From NCBI GenBank assembly GCA_022828595.1, contig JAKGHH010000002.1, positions 72,016,383 through 72,080,382 on the forward strand: a stretch of 64,000 nt of DNA, read 5' to 3'. Of this stretch, positions 37,653 to 48,311 are shown in pieces. Below the pieces are notes generated by a model that saw only the letters and a program-made list of their open reading frames with translations, made no database searches and was not told where the DNA came from. The DNA is from Nelumbo lutea. Taxonomy: Eukaryota > Streptophyta > Magnoliopsida > Proteales > Nelumbonaceae. The position numbers were made by a program, and so were the translations under genes. Positions within the stretch are counted from its first letter, which is position 1. Every line of letters starts with the position of its first letter.

Positions 37653-38518
37653 TGTACAAAAAGCTGATTCCCTAATGGCGTCGTTCGACCGCTATGCAGG
37701 CCACTCTTCGTCTCAGGAATCTCTCTCATTCCGTACACCTCTACCTCGAAAACCTCAATCATAGGCTATGGTTGACCACGAAACCAAAAGCTTCCATGAC
37801 CTTTGCCACCACATAGAAGACCTCATGTGGTGCGGATAACTCTGTGGGTTCATTGACATCAAAAAGCATAAACCCATAGAGGAGCCACACCATGCTGAGG
37901 CACCCCTAGCCTGAGCTCCTCCTATCGGGGTCATCGGCATCATCTCAGGTGGAATGACCTTCGAGGTAGAGAATAGCTAGGCATGGAGGACCCACATCGA
38001 GGAGCTGGAATGTAAAGAACTTAGAATAGCATTATACAAACTGTTGACAAAAACTCGTGTTGAGCTCTAATTGCCATCGGATAACATTGTACAAACTCAA
38101 AATAAATAAAGGATTTTTCTTCAAAGTGTGAATGAGAAAATTCCTGCACATAGTCTAGCCAAAATCTAAACGGCTAGGGAACACCAATCCATTGCACACA
38201 TGCGCCAGCCCAACCAAGCTCCAACGAACAAGGTTATTGACCCATTGCGGCACAACATACACCTCGTCAAAGGTCCGATTGACTTCAAACGACTGAGGCT
38301 TGACAATCACCACATGAGAGACCTGACCAACTATAAATGGTCGAGGCCAGGACAATCCCTACCACAACGGCAAGAGGACGACCATCAAACTCTGTGCACC
38401 CGGCCAACCGATAGACGAAACAGAGCTAGTCAAAGACCATGGCTAGCCTAGTCAAAGAGCATAAGGCTCTCCAAGACCAAGTGCCACTAAGCTTCCAATA
38501 CCGTTGAGAGCTCGGAAG

Positions 38519-38895
38519 AACCTTGGCCAACATGAAACCAAGGCCACGAAGTCGAAGACCTCGGCAAGCTCAAGACCTCAGCTAGCATGATGCCAAGTTC
38601 GTGAAGTCGAAGACCTCGACCATCTAGTGCCAAGGCTAAGACCTTGGCCAACATGAGACCGAGGACACGAAGCCGAGAACCTTGGCAATCCCAAGACCTC
38701 GACCAACATGAGACCAAGGCCGCGAAGTCGAAGACCTCGCCAAGCCCAAGACCTCAACCAACATAAGATCAAGGCCACGAAGCTGAGAACCTCAACATGC
38801 TCAAGACCTCGACCAACGCAAGACCAAGGCCATGAAGTTGAAGCCCCCAGCCACAGCGTCAAGTCCGAGACCTTGACTAGCCTGAGAACAAGTAC
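38519..38895. repeat. Tandem repeat, about 57-bp unit, in the Tat-like element
   Basis: Six to seven diverged units carrying CAACATGAGACCAAGGCC, then ACGAAGTCGAAGACCTC and a GCAAGCTCAAGACCTC-like end. Open frames across it on both strands are products of the repeat. Tat-lineage elements often carry such arrays between coding part and 3' LTR. Confidence 0.8.
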
Positions 38896-39040
38896 AGGTG
38901 CATAGCCTATGGACCCTACCGACCAACCTAATTCTGTAAAGGAGCAACTTAGAAAAAGAAGAGAGAAGCGGGTATAATGATTATAAGCCCAACATACCGG
39001 GATAAATACAATGGCCCTAGAAAACGAGGGGGGAAGAGAC

Positions 39041-40860
39041 AATACATCAATTTTCCACTAGGAGGTCCTCGACACTCTCTTGGGTGGTGGCAATGATAGC
39101 ATCTTCATGAGTAGGCTTTTAGGTATCGAACAAGCCAAACTCTTGAACAACCCCAACTACCTCTAGGAACTGTCGCATCACCCGACGCTGACAAAGAGTG
39201 AATCTCTCTTGCCAAGAGTCGGTAGTGTAGTCATCTAGCTCATTCTGATGGGCCTACGAAGCTCTATACTTGGCAAAGCCCTCCTCCTTCACCTGAGCTA
39301 TCTTTGCCTCGGCCTCATCAATCCCCTTCTTTCAACACATCCTGCACCTCCTTGAGATCATGGATGCGACCCTTCAGCTTGTGGACGGTCTCGCCCCTCT
39401 CCTCGATGCCCCGCTTCAGCTTGGCCAACTCCGTCTTTGATTGGGCGTTCTTGACCTCTTGTGACTCATAAAATTGCTGTAGCCTATGGAGAGGTGGTCG
39501 ACAAGGCCGACAACTAAACAAACCGACTGTAGGGAACCGAATAGTTAGTACAAAAAAAAAGAAGAGAGACTAAGAACAAGTAAAGCAAAACTCACCGCCA
39601 TGATTTGATGGAGAGCCACACTCTCCAAGAAGTTGCTGGTGTGGCTACTGGCTTCTTTGTTGCACATACAAACTGGCTGACCCTCAACTGAAGCATATCC
39701 CGGAGCATCCTCCCTAAGATGAAGACCGCTTGAGTGGAGTCGTGACCTCCTCAAAGTCGACCACTATGACCTCCTCTATCAACCTCGGCCTCTTCGCTTG
39801 TCAAGATGTGCACTCTGCCGAACGGCATTGGAGCTCTGTAACCTTGCATTAGGCGCCCAAGGTTCTAGCTGCCTGTGCCTTCATCGCAGTTGTGACTTGC
39901 ATTTGCCAAGCTCTCTCCTTAACATCAACTATGTCTAAATCTGCACAAATCACTACAAAATTAGAACCAAGTAAAGACAAACTCATAAAAAAAAGAGACC
40001 ACACAATCCAAGAATCGGACTGAGATTGTTCGGTTGAAGGGCACATCAGTCCAGCCAAGGTCAGCAATCGGGGTGATGTGTACTCCCTGATATGCACTCG
40101 CACTATCCTCCTTACAACAGTTACCTCTTCCTTCAATAGCTCATCTTGGGAAGGACTCTTATCCTTGTTTCCTCAGAACGGATAGGGTGAAGGAGAACAA
40201 TCAACCTCCTCGACACTTCACGAAGAAGAAGCCCTCTTTCTAGTGTTTAATGGAAGAGGGAGCTCTGATGAGCACCTTGGTGTTCGGCCTAACCGATAGT
40301 TAGTAGCACCCTTACTTGTGATTCTTCAGGTGGAGGAAGTACCTAAACATCGATAGGGTAATCTCAATTTCCTAGAGACTGTAGTAGCCCAACCATGTAG
40401 CAAAATGCGTTCGGCATCAACTGAACATGGAGGACCCAATACCACCTCAGGATAACTACTACCCCGAGATCTAAAGGGAACCTAAGGCCTACGATCAGAC
40501 TATATATGTAAACACAAATCTCCTCAAGACGGGACAAAGTGGCCTTCTCCCCAACCAAGACACCTCAGTTCATACTCCTTGGGAATGCAATACACTTCTC
40601 AGATTCGAGCCAAGTCAGCCAGAGGGCTTGCCCTTCTGGCTTCGCATCGACTTTAGCAACCTCATCAACACTAGTCTCCTAGGCACCAACCTCTCAGACC
40701 TCAGTGTTGCCCTTGTCATCAACCTTGGCCGTATTGATGTCGGTCTCTGGTACCCTAACCATGATTGCCTCGCGTCGAGGACTACCCTCACTCTCTTCCC
40801 CTGAAGTGTACCCAATAAAAAGGGAAGATAGGGAAGACACAGTGGAAGACATTTTATTAA
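39041..40860 (-). pseudogene. Antisense ORF region of the Tat-like element, broken
   Basis: Minus-strand frames at 40364-40558, 39849-40136, 39545-39754 and 39318-39521 appear to be pieces of one product. The upstream part (GLRFPLDLG, LMPNAFCYMVGLLQ) resembles the gypsy-type transposon domain PF04195 found in Tat antisense ORFs. The downstream part (KTELAKLKRGIEERGETVHK) is a charged coiled coil. Stops and frameshifts separate them, and some gaps may be introns. Its function in Tat elements is unknown. Confidence 0.5.
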
Positions 40861-40967
40861 AGAAAAATAAGAAGCTCGGGACACCTAAAATACCAAGCAA
40901 GGGACGTCAGCCAACTCCAAGGCGTAGACTCTCTCCAAATGACAAAGTGAAATGGCTCACCTACACC

Positions 40968-40981
40968 CTTTTTATAAAGGC
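40968..40981 (-). promoter_or_regulatory. Possible promoter of the antisense ORF
   Basis: On the minus strand the sequence reads CCTTTATAAAAAGG, a TATA-like element about 100 bp upstream of the antisense frames. Inference from position only. Confidence 0.35.
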
Positions 40982-41216
40982 ATCCAATGGTCTAGATCAA
41001 ATCAGATCAATGGTTTAGGATCGCTGCCACACTTCGCTCACGCATGACCTCGGGAAGATGAAATGACGCATCTGCCAAACCGTATAAAAATGGTATGAAC
41101 GTCAAACCACCTAGTCTACCCACCAAACAGCCTAACCATGGACCAGCCGGCTTGCAAAGTGGAGTTCTTCAGCGAGGACTTTAGAACTCAATGTATTTGT
41201 ATTTGTACTCTTTACT

Positions 41217-41331
41217 AGGTTCAATTTGAAAAAAGTCAAATATGTACAATATAAATACAGACTTAGAAATATAAAATATAAGGTTTTACACCGTACATAT
41301 TTGTATTTCTCCTCTTTCCAAACTGAACTTT
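41217..41331. mobile_element. Tourist-like MITE, GTTCAGTTTGG family, diverged copy
   Basis: Left end GGTTCAATTTGAAAAAAGTC and right end CTCTTTCCAAACTGAAC are inverted; the inside holds the family words AAATATGTACAATATAAATAC and AGGTTTTACACCGTACATA. Flanking TNA duplication not intact. Confidence 0.6.
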
Positions 41332-41550
41332 GAAAATATATCTTTTTGGGAAGCAAAAGCCAAAAATAAGATTTCTTGGGAGAAATTTTAGCTCAAAAAG
41401 AGATATGCTAGAAAAATGAGCGAAATGGGTTATTGGTAATGGACATGAATATTTAATCTATGGAATGACACTTGGGTTGGCCATTCCTCTTTGAACACCC
41501 AATTTATGGGCCCCATTCAAAGTACTGATTTGAAAGTTAAAAAGACTTAG
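41332..41550 (+). pseudogene. L1 LINE relic, segment after the reverse transcriptase
   Basis: The plus strand reads FWEAKAKNKISWEKF, LKKRYARKMSEMGYW and, after a frameshift, FNLWNDTWVG. These match the L1 ORF2 region SFWxA...SWxWxxI...IGNGxxxxLWxDxWVG. Confidence 0.7.
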
Positions 41551-41899
41551 GTAATGTATGGCATCGGTGATGATTTCTTAAAAATCACTGCCATATTTAA
41601 TTGGTCGATTTTGATAATTTTCAAGAAATCAGCCAAAAATTGATTATTGAAATCAGCCCTTTTCAAGGATTATCTTTTTTTGTGATTTCCTAATTTCTAA
41701 TTGATTCTGATTTTTGGAGGATGACATGGCATCCAATATGGCATCAAATAATGGCTTTAATACAAAACAGTTGGCCCTTAAAAATCAGTACCAAACATAC
41801 TCAAGGCCGATTTATCAAAAATTGATTTACAATGGCATAAATGATACCAAACAACAAATTTTAATAATTTTTCAAAAATCACCGATTTCTGAATAATAG
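41551..41899. other. AT-rich insertion splitting the L1 relic
   Basis: About 350 bp unrelated to L1, between two L1 segments that are adjacent in intact elements. It repeats words such as AAAAATCA, ATCAAAATCG and GATTTCTTGAAAA-like sequences in both orientations, suggesting a MITE, but ends and duplication could not be defined. Confidence 0.4.
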
Positions 41900-42296
41900 G
41901 CAAGGAAGAATGATCATCGATGCCACACATCACCTCTTAATGAAAGGAATTAGGCCTGATTGGAATGAAAACAAAGTGTGTGATATCCTCAATGAAGAAT
42001 TATGGGCAAAAGTAAAAACTATCTTTATTCCTTCCGAGGGGAAAGATGATTGGCTAATATAGAGAAAATGCAAATTTTCAATCAAGAGCGGTGGGAGGAG
42101 ATAGGGAAAAGTAGCCAGGATCAACTAGGGAAGACCAGGACTGTGTTGAGCTATGTTCTATGGTGGATTTTGAAGAACAAAATCGGGAAGATTTTTAAGG
42201 ATAAAATCCTTCCCCCCCCCCCCTACCCCACACCCACACACACCATTATCATTGAAAAAACTTTATGGGAAGCTCACGAGTTTGAGGAAAGTTTTA
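41900..42296 (+). pseudogene. L1 LINE relic, zinc-binding RT-like (zf-RVT) segment
   Basis: Readable pieces are NEELWAKVKTIFIPSEGKDD, a tract near SIKS after a stop, and LWWILKNKIGKIF followed by LWEAHEFEES. They correspond to the zf-RVT region and the WWIWKNRN linker before RNase H in plant L1 ORF2. A C-rich run lies at about 42209-42222. Confidence 0.7.
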
Positions 42297-42519
42297 GTTC
42301 AGTTTGGGAGGAGTACAAATACAAATATGTACAGTATAAATGTATATAAAATAAAATAATAAAAAATACAAGGATTTCCACTCTACATATTTGTATTTGT
42401 ACTCCATCCAAACTGAGGTACAATTATAAATACATACGGCGTAAATACATATAAAATAATACAAAATGTAAGGTTTTGCACTGTACATGTTTACATTTGT
42501 ACTTCTTCCAAACTGAAGC
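42297..42519. mobile_element. Composite Tourist-like MITE inside the L1 relic
   Basis: TTA flanks both sides (42294-42296 and 42520-42522). The left end is GTTCAGTTTGGGAGGAGTAC. There are two right ends: CTCCATCCAAACTGAGG at about 42402-42418 and CTTCTTCCAAACTGAAGC at 42519. The second half repeats the AT-rich body. Confidence 0.7.
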
Positions 42520-42522
42520 TTA

Positions 42523-43010
42523 GTAAAATTTTAAGTAAAGAAATGAACAAGATTTGGGTTTATTGGAACCCTTCAAACCAACATCAAAATAAATTTTGAT
42601 GCTTCCTGTAAGGAGAATGGCTCGATAATCATTGGTTGTATTGCACGAGGTAATAAGGAAGTCTCATTTCGCGTTTAAGTAAACTGTTAGATTTCTGTTT
42701 TATTAACACTACTGGAGCATGGGTTATGAACTCACCTTGCATCATCGCGTTTGGCAAATAACAATATCGCAATTGAAGGTGATTCAAAGCTAGGCATTGA
42801 TAGTCTGAAAGGGGCGGCTGAACCCTCATGGAGCATAGGAGTTGGTAGAAGAATACTTTTATATAGGAAGGGTACATGGGCTGAACATCCAGTATCCACG
42901 AATCTACAGACAAGTAAACTATGTTACCGATTGGTTGGGGAACGAAGGGAACATGTCAAATGTTGCTAATGCTTTGAGGACTTGTTTTAATTTCTTATAT
43001 GTTTGTATGT
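42523..43010 (+). pseudogene. L1 LINE relic, RNase H domain and 3' end
   Basis: The plus strand reads NKFDASCKENGSIIIGCIAR, then after stops NNNIAIEGDSKLGIDSLKG, and finally VNYVTDWLGNEG. These are the three classic blocks of the plant L1 RNase H (NFDAS..., VEGDSxxxID, ADWLAN). The 3' limit is set by loss of similarity. Confidence 0.75.
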
Positions 43011-43068
43011 AGCCTATTTTCCTGTATTGAAAGAGATCGATTTCAGTCAGTGCAAGACACGTTCGAAC

Positions 43069-43185
43069 ACCGCTGGAACAGCCTTTATAGCCTTGCATTG
43101 GGAACATCTCTGTACTTCTGTATTTTATTTCATGAGAAGATGATATTCCCAATGCAAGGCTATACAAGTTGTTGGAACAGGCCTT
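43069..43185. mobile_element. Foldback element, TTGCATTGGGAA family, good copy
   Basis: Left arm TATAGCCTTGCATTGGGAAC (about 43087-43106) is matched on the right by ATTCCCAATGCAAGGCTATA (43145-43164); outer parts with GCTGGAACAGCC and GTTGGAACAGGCC also pair. The loop is about 38 bp. Same family as 29285-29391. Confidence 0.65.
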
Positions 43186-44488
43186 GGCTTCATATTGGAA
43201 AAATAAAGAACCCAACATAAATCCAATTGACTTTATTTAAATTTATCTGTTTTTCTGTATCTACATCTAATTTGAATTGATCTGTTGCAACCCTAAAGAA
43301 AATGCTTAACTCTAGGTCGCCCAAGCTGCATTCCTAATTTCGGTTGATCAATTTATCTTTCTTTTTGTAAAAAGGTTGATCAATTTATCTAAATGGATTG
43401 ATTTCTAATGTAAAAGATGTTCAAATTTTGGTTATTACTTATATTACAAGGTTTTGCACTATTTTACACCTTTCCCAAGCTGAGCTAAAAGTACAAAGGA
43501 GATAAATCCATGAAAACCCAAGACAGTGAAAAGAAAGTGATCGACCATTCACCAAAAATCTAAACTATCAAGTGGTCTCTTAAGTAAATTAATGTCAACC
43601 ATTCAAGTGATATACCAAGATTTCAACCAATTGGCATCCAAATGATTTACCAAATCAACTCAAAAGCCTAGGCTGATTAGAAGCATTGGGATATCAACCA
43701 ACCTAAGGCATTGCTGCCAGTTATCTGCTTTGTCAAATCAATAAATGAATAATGAATCTCGACCATCTAAGGTCGCATCTTGAAATTTTGAACTTTGATC
43801 TAAAAAATAAACGGTTTTCAGAATAAATCTATGGTGCCATGAACCAAAAAAAACATGAACCAGTAACAAAGCGGGCATGTCATGATCGAATCTTTAATGG
43901 TAAGTACACCTTGTAAAACATGAACCGATAAAAAGTGAAATAAACCAGATGGCAACATGATTGCTTGAAATTTTGATTTAACACGCAACAAATGTTTGAA
44001 ATGCACCATTTTGGACTCTAGCTCTAAATTATGAACAGTGAAAAATTGATGTTTATTCATGTTAGTTTACTTGTTTTAGGGTTAGGTTAAGGTTGACCTC
44101 AACCCGACTTAGATGCAGGTTCTTGAGTCCAACTATTATAGGGTTGAGGTCCAACCCCAACCCAACACTAGTTCTAATAATTAGGAATCTTGATAATTCA
44201 TGGTATTTTACTTGCTTATTGCTAATATATAATAGAAAATTTTGATCCCTGTTCATGTTACATGACAAATCTAGACCCAACCTGGACTGCCCTCAACTGT
44301 GAGAAGGGTTGGGTGAAAGACGGTTTTAGGGTTTGGATTCCAAAAATCTAACCTTCTAGGGTTTTGGGGTAGGTATAGGTTGGGAGACCTAGAGAGCAGC
44401 TAAGATTTAGATTTTATAATACCTGTTGATATAACTAAAACAAACTAGTGGTCAACATGAGTTGCAATTAATCAGGCCACGCGGCAGT
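43186..44488. other. Intergenic stretch, no gene
   Basis: No protein or RNA recognised. Around 43440-43490 the words AAGGTTTTGCACT and CCTTTCCCAAGCTGAGC look like the right half of a GTTCAGTTTGG-type Tourist element. Around 44070-44330 are GGTTAGGTTAAGGTTGACC-like words of another decayed repeat. Confidence 0.4.
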
Positions 44489-44497
44489 CCCAAGTAT

Positions 44498-44676
44498 GAG
44501 TTCACATCTGCGCCTGCACCCCCACAAGGGGTGCCCCACAGCGCAACCCCACTGCATATTGGGAACATCTCTCGATGATAATATCAGAGCCAATGATGTC
44601 ATCATCGGGAGATGTTCCCAATACAAGGCGGGGATGAGCTGTTGGACGTTGTGGGGCGCCCCACAGATCTGAACTC
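44498..44676. mobile_element. Mutator-type MITE, GAGTTCAGAT family, copy 2
   Basis: Terminal inverted repeats GAGTTCACATCTG and CAGATCTGAACTC are flanked by an exact 9-bp duplication CCCAAGTAT (44489-44497 and 44677-44685). The 179-bp body folds on itself: TATTGGGAACATCTC opposite GAGATGTTCCCAATA, and GGTGCCCCACAGCGC opposite GTTGTGGGGCGCC. Same family as 35469-35646. Confidence 0.9.
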
Positions 44677-44685
44677 CCCAAGTAT

Positions 44686-45878
44686 CGAATACTTGTGATT
44701 TGAAAAACTTTGAGTACTGATTATAATGGTTGGTTATGGGTTTATGTGTATCAATTGTTTATCATTTTGAAATGGATTAGTGAGTTTAGAAATTGTAATG
44801 ATTGAGCATGGTTTAAAATGGTTAGGTACAGGCATGTGACAGTTTGTACTAGTATTGGTTTCTAAAAAGTATGGATTTGCAGTGGGGTTTGTAAAAGCTG
44901 AGTACAAGTGTAAAAAAGTTCAAATGGCTTACAGCAGTTGGATATTAGTTTGTAATAACCGAGTATTGAAAAGGACATCATACATACCAATATGTGGTGG
45001 ATACTGTAAAATTTTTGCCGAAACCCATGATTTCTATCATGCCATGTATCAGTATCACTAAAACACAATACGTATTCAGATCGTATCATTACTTTAGACC
45101 TTGGTTTTTCGACTTTTTCCCAATCAAGGGCCCTGTTTGTGTAAATATGCCACTACTTTCCATGTCCCAAGGATACCTAGTTTCTGCAATGGAATATATT
45201 TACACAACAAGAATTATGGCTCATAAAAATTGAATGGAGTCATTCAATCAGTAGACATTCAAAACAGGTTTGAATTCCTTTTACTTCTCTGATTAAGCAA
45301 TGTTCAACCGTCCATGAGGCATAATTAGTAAAACATATTTAAGAGTAAGTTTGATGTATAGACAAATTTACAAGTAAATATGTATTTATAGTCCAAGTGG
45401 GGAGATTTTTCTTTTCCTACTATTTTTATTTCAGAATCATACCACAGTAGTAAATGCTCTTTAAATATCGATACATTACCCACTGGCCTAAAGGATATGA
45501 TCATATGAAAGTGCATCATGTCCTCAGCATCCCATGTCTGGATAAGTCAGACCACCTAAGAAATACAAAAGGAAACTCAGTTCATAGGGTGGAAATCCGA
45601 GTTTTTGCATGAAATAAGAGAACAATAAAATTGAATCAAGACAATCCACAATTGGTTAACTTGATTAGACCTACATAGCTAAAAATAAACCATAAATCAG
45701 AGAAAACCTTGTTAACTCAAGGATCCCATGAATTTGTGGTGATATGGCCAAAGATGCATGACTCCAAATTTTATGCTAATGCAATGTTTGCCTTTGTACC
45801 CACATAACAAATTCTCATGTATTTGGTCAAGTTCTGTAAAGTCTTTCATGAAAAAAGAAATCAATATTTGCACATTAA
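44686..45878. other. Intergenic stretch, no gene
   Basis: Open frames at 44855-45233 and 45325-45519 overlap on both strands and match no family. Nothing else recognised. Confidence 0.4.
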
Positions 45879-46440
45879 TTCATAATCAGGGAGAGATTGT
45901 GGAGGATGTTACCCAAAGAATTAGAGCAAGATGGACAAAAGGGAGGGGTACATCAGAATTTTCATGTGATGGGCAAATACCACTTTGATTAAAAAATAAA
46001 ATTCTATAAAACAGTTGTAAGGCCAACAATGCAGTATGGAGCAGAGTATTGAGCAGTTAAAAAACATGTCCAGAAAATGAATGTGGCAGAAATGCAAATG
46101 CTAAGATAGATGAGTGGGAAAACTAGAAAGTATAAGATTAGGAATGAAGCTATTCAAAGAAACCTAGGAGTAGCTCCAACTGATGATAAAATGAGAGAGA
46201 GTAGGCTAAGATGGTTTGGGCATGTGCATAGAAGACCACCAACTGTGGCAATTAGAAGAAGTGATGTTACACATTGAAGAGGCTAGAAGAGTTCAGAGTA
46301 GACCAAAAAAAACATGGATAGTAGTAAAAAATTATTTAAGCACTAATAATTAAACAGAATATGGCATTGAATAGAATGGAATTGCAATTAAACAGAATTC
46401 ATGTAGTGAACCCCACAGAGTTGGGATAAGGCATGGATGA
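45879..46440 (+). pseudogene. RTE-type LINE, 3' end relic
   Basis: The plus strand reads GEIVEDVTQRIRARWTKGRG, VVRPTMQYGAEYWAVKKHVQ, EMQMLRWMSGKTRKYKIRNE and RLRWFGHVHRRP, with stops and frameshifts between. This is the C-terminal part of plant RTE reverse transcriptases. The tail after CCACAGAGTTGGGATAAGGC ends in GATGATGATG-like repeats, as RTE 3' ends do. Truncated at the 5' side, as is usual for LINE copies. Confidence 0.88.
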
Positions 46441-48094
46441 TGATGCTGAAATCAATATTTGCATGTAATACCGTTTGCATGAATAAAATAACCTACGTGG
46501 TGATATTCTCTTTAACTGAAAATTAGTATTCTCAAGGCCCACTTCTAAAATCAATGGAAGACAAAGTCCTTGAAAAAGTGCCAAATAACAACCACATAAA
46601 CCTATAATAATCTCGTGCATTCCTTTTACAGTTTCTTGCTTCTGACACAGACAAATCTGGCTAATTCTTATTTGCAGAAAAGAACTAATGCACCTAGGCT
46701 ATGATTGACCAAGTTTCCATTTCCATGGGTAACGACATGAAATTTTACCGGAATCGACATATTCCCTAGCGATCACTACCAGCACTATGTGGAGTACAAG
46801 AGATAGCATTGTAACATAAGTTGGTGATAATTTTTCTTTTTTAATAAATATAAGTTGGTAATAGTATTATAGATATGTGGAAAAACAATGTTATTGCCCG
46901 CCTTACGTGATTAATAATTAGAGCTAGCTCAATATTCATTTCAAGCATGAAGTTTAATATTGGTTTTTCTTAGTGTAATAGATTGTTTGCCTGATCTATT
47001 ACAACCATTTACATTTTCTGTGAAGTTTAAGTTTTGCTTTAACTCATCATATCATGAAGTATTGAATCTTTATAGGGAAACTTCTGAACATATTCTCGTC
47101 TATAATCTTAGTTTTTCAGCTTTCTTTAGTGACTTGGAACAAGATAATAATTTAAATTTTATCATTTCATAAAATACCGTTGTATATTTTGCATATTTTA
47201 CAATCTTTCCACCATGTCTATAATTTTTAAAATATTTCCATAGGATATTTCCAACATGTTTCTTATATTTGGACAGCTGGTATTTCCACCGACACCAACA
47301 TTTTAAACCATACCATAAAAGGACCATTACCAAATGATGGTCTTAGCTATGTATGGTCTTGGGAGAGGTGAATTGGATATAGACCTAACCTTTGGCATGT
47401 TTTGCACAAAGTGGCAGCCCTCAAACTCAAAAATATTTACATTTGGAGATAACAAAATATCTCTGACCTCTTATAAATAATGAGCCAACCTCCAGGGGCT
47501 TTCTGCCGTCTCCCCTAACCACTTTATAGTATTATGTCAAGTGCTAACCCAAGCCCTGTGAATTCCAAACCAAACTTGGATTGAAGGTTGATAAGGGCTT
47601 CAAGAAAAAGATAAGGCAAGTTTGCAAGCCTCTAGATAATATGGCATTATGGCTGATACTCTTTTATTATTTGGGCCAAAAGTATGGTTTTTATGGCTTA
47701 CACTGTAATGAAATATCCATGTGTTTTGAAGCCTAAGACACTGATCATGACAATGCTGTATGGTCGCCTTTTAGCTAAGGCAATGCAGTGGGCTGCTACT
47801 TTCTAGTCCCTAATTGTTGACTTAAATACAACTTAATGATTTCCAATATAGTAAAGAAAGAAGCAATGGCTTGGTGTATCTCCAGACATTCCATGTCAGA
47901 CTCTAATGTATTCACTTATTATCCAGTCACTATCAAAATGTTCAATCCCCAGTGGATATGAAACTAATAGAAGGGTTTTGTTCCCTTGTTGGGAGAGAGA
48001 AGGGGTGCAAATGTTTTTGCACTCATATCCAATACCAGGTACATGTGTTTGGGTCAGATACTGGTACTGGGTATTGGGCCTGGAAACCCACATT
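46441..48094. other. Intergenic stretch, one SINE fragment
   Basis: No gene. Only the SINE fragment at 47338 was recognised; open frames (46399-46620, 46960-47333, 47896-48124) are short and overlap each other. Confidence 0.4.
47338..47470 (-). mobile_element. tRNA-derived SINE (unrecognised family), truncated copy
   Basis: Shares TCTTAGCTATxxxxGGTCTTGGGAGAG and GATATAGACCTAACCT with the copies at 48109 and 31034. The part that would hold the tRNA-like promoter is degraded, so this copy is probably truncated. Confidence 0.45.
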
Positions 48095-48108
48095 GTAAGA
48101 ATTCATAC

Positions 48109-48297
48109 CGAAAAAAAGACATAACCCAGTGTTGGTTCTTAGCTATCTGAGGTCTTGGGAGAGATAGGCAGGATATGTATCTAACCTCTAGAACTTTTTA
48201 CACCAAGTGACAATTCTCTAAGTCCAAGAAAAAGAACCTGCATTCTCATGCTTGCTAACCCAAGGTTTCATTATTGCACCAAGCAATGGCCCCTGAA
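48109..48297 (-). mobile_element. tRNA-derived SINE (unrecognised family), complete copy with 14-bp duplication
   Basis: An exact 14-bp repeat GTAAGAATTCATAC flanks the element (48095-48108 and 48298-48311). On the minus strand it starts TTCAGGGGCCATTGCTTGG, carries the box A-like TTGCTTGGTGCAATAATG, a damaged box B near GCAGGTTCTTTTTC, the body CTAGAGGTTAGATACATATC, and ends in a TTTTTTT tail next to the duplication. These are hallmarks of a SINE retroposed by a LINE. Confidence 0.75.
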
Positions 48298-48311
48298 GTA
48301 AGAATTCATAC

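Larger units (their letters stand above)
37112..41160 (+). mobile_element. Degenerate Tat-lineage-like Ty3/gypsy element nested in the L1 relic
   Basis: A 5' LTR, primer site and short decayed gag/protease linker are followed by tandem repeats and an antisense reading region. The pol domains are missing. The plus strand after the primer site reads HDLRHHIEDLMWCG and PPIGVIGIISGG (about 37800-37960), typical of the end of Tat gag. Base composition is clearly GC-richer than the surroundings. No 3' LTR was found, so the 3' limit is approximate. Confidence 0.65.

Noticed and set aside
38200..39042. Long open frames on both strands, up to 154 codons
   Set aside because: They are translations of the 57-bp tandem repeat in the Tat-like element; the pattern repeats with the unit.
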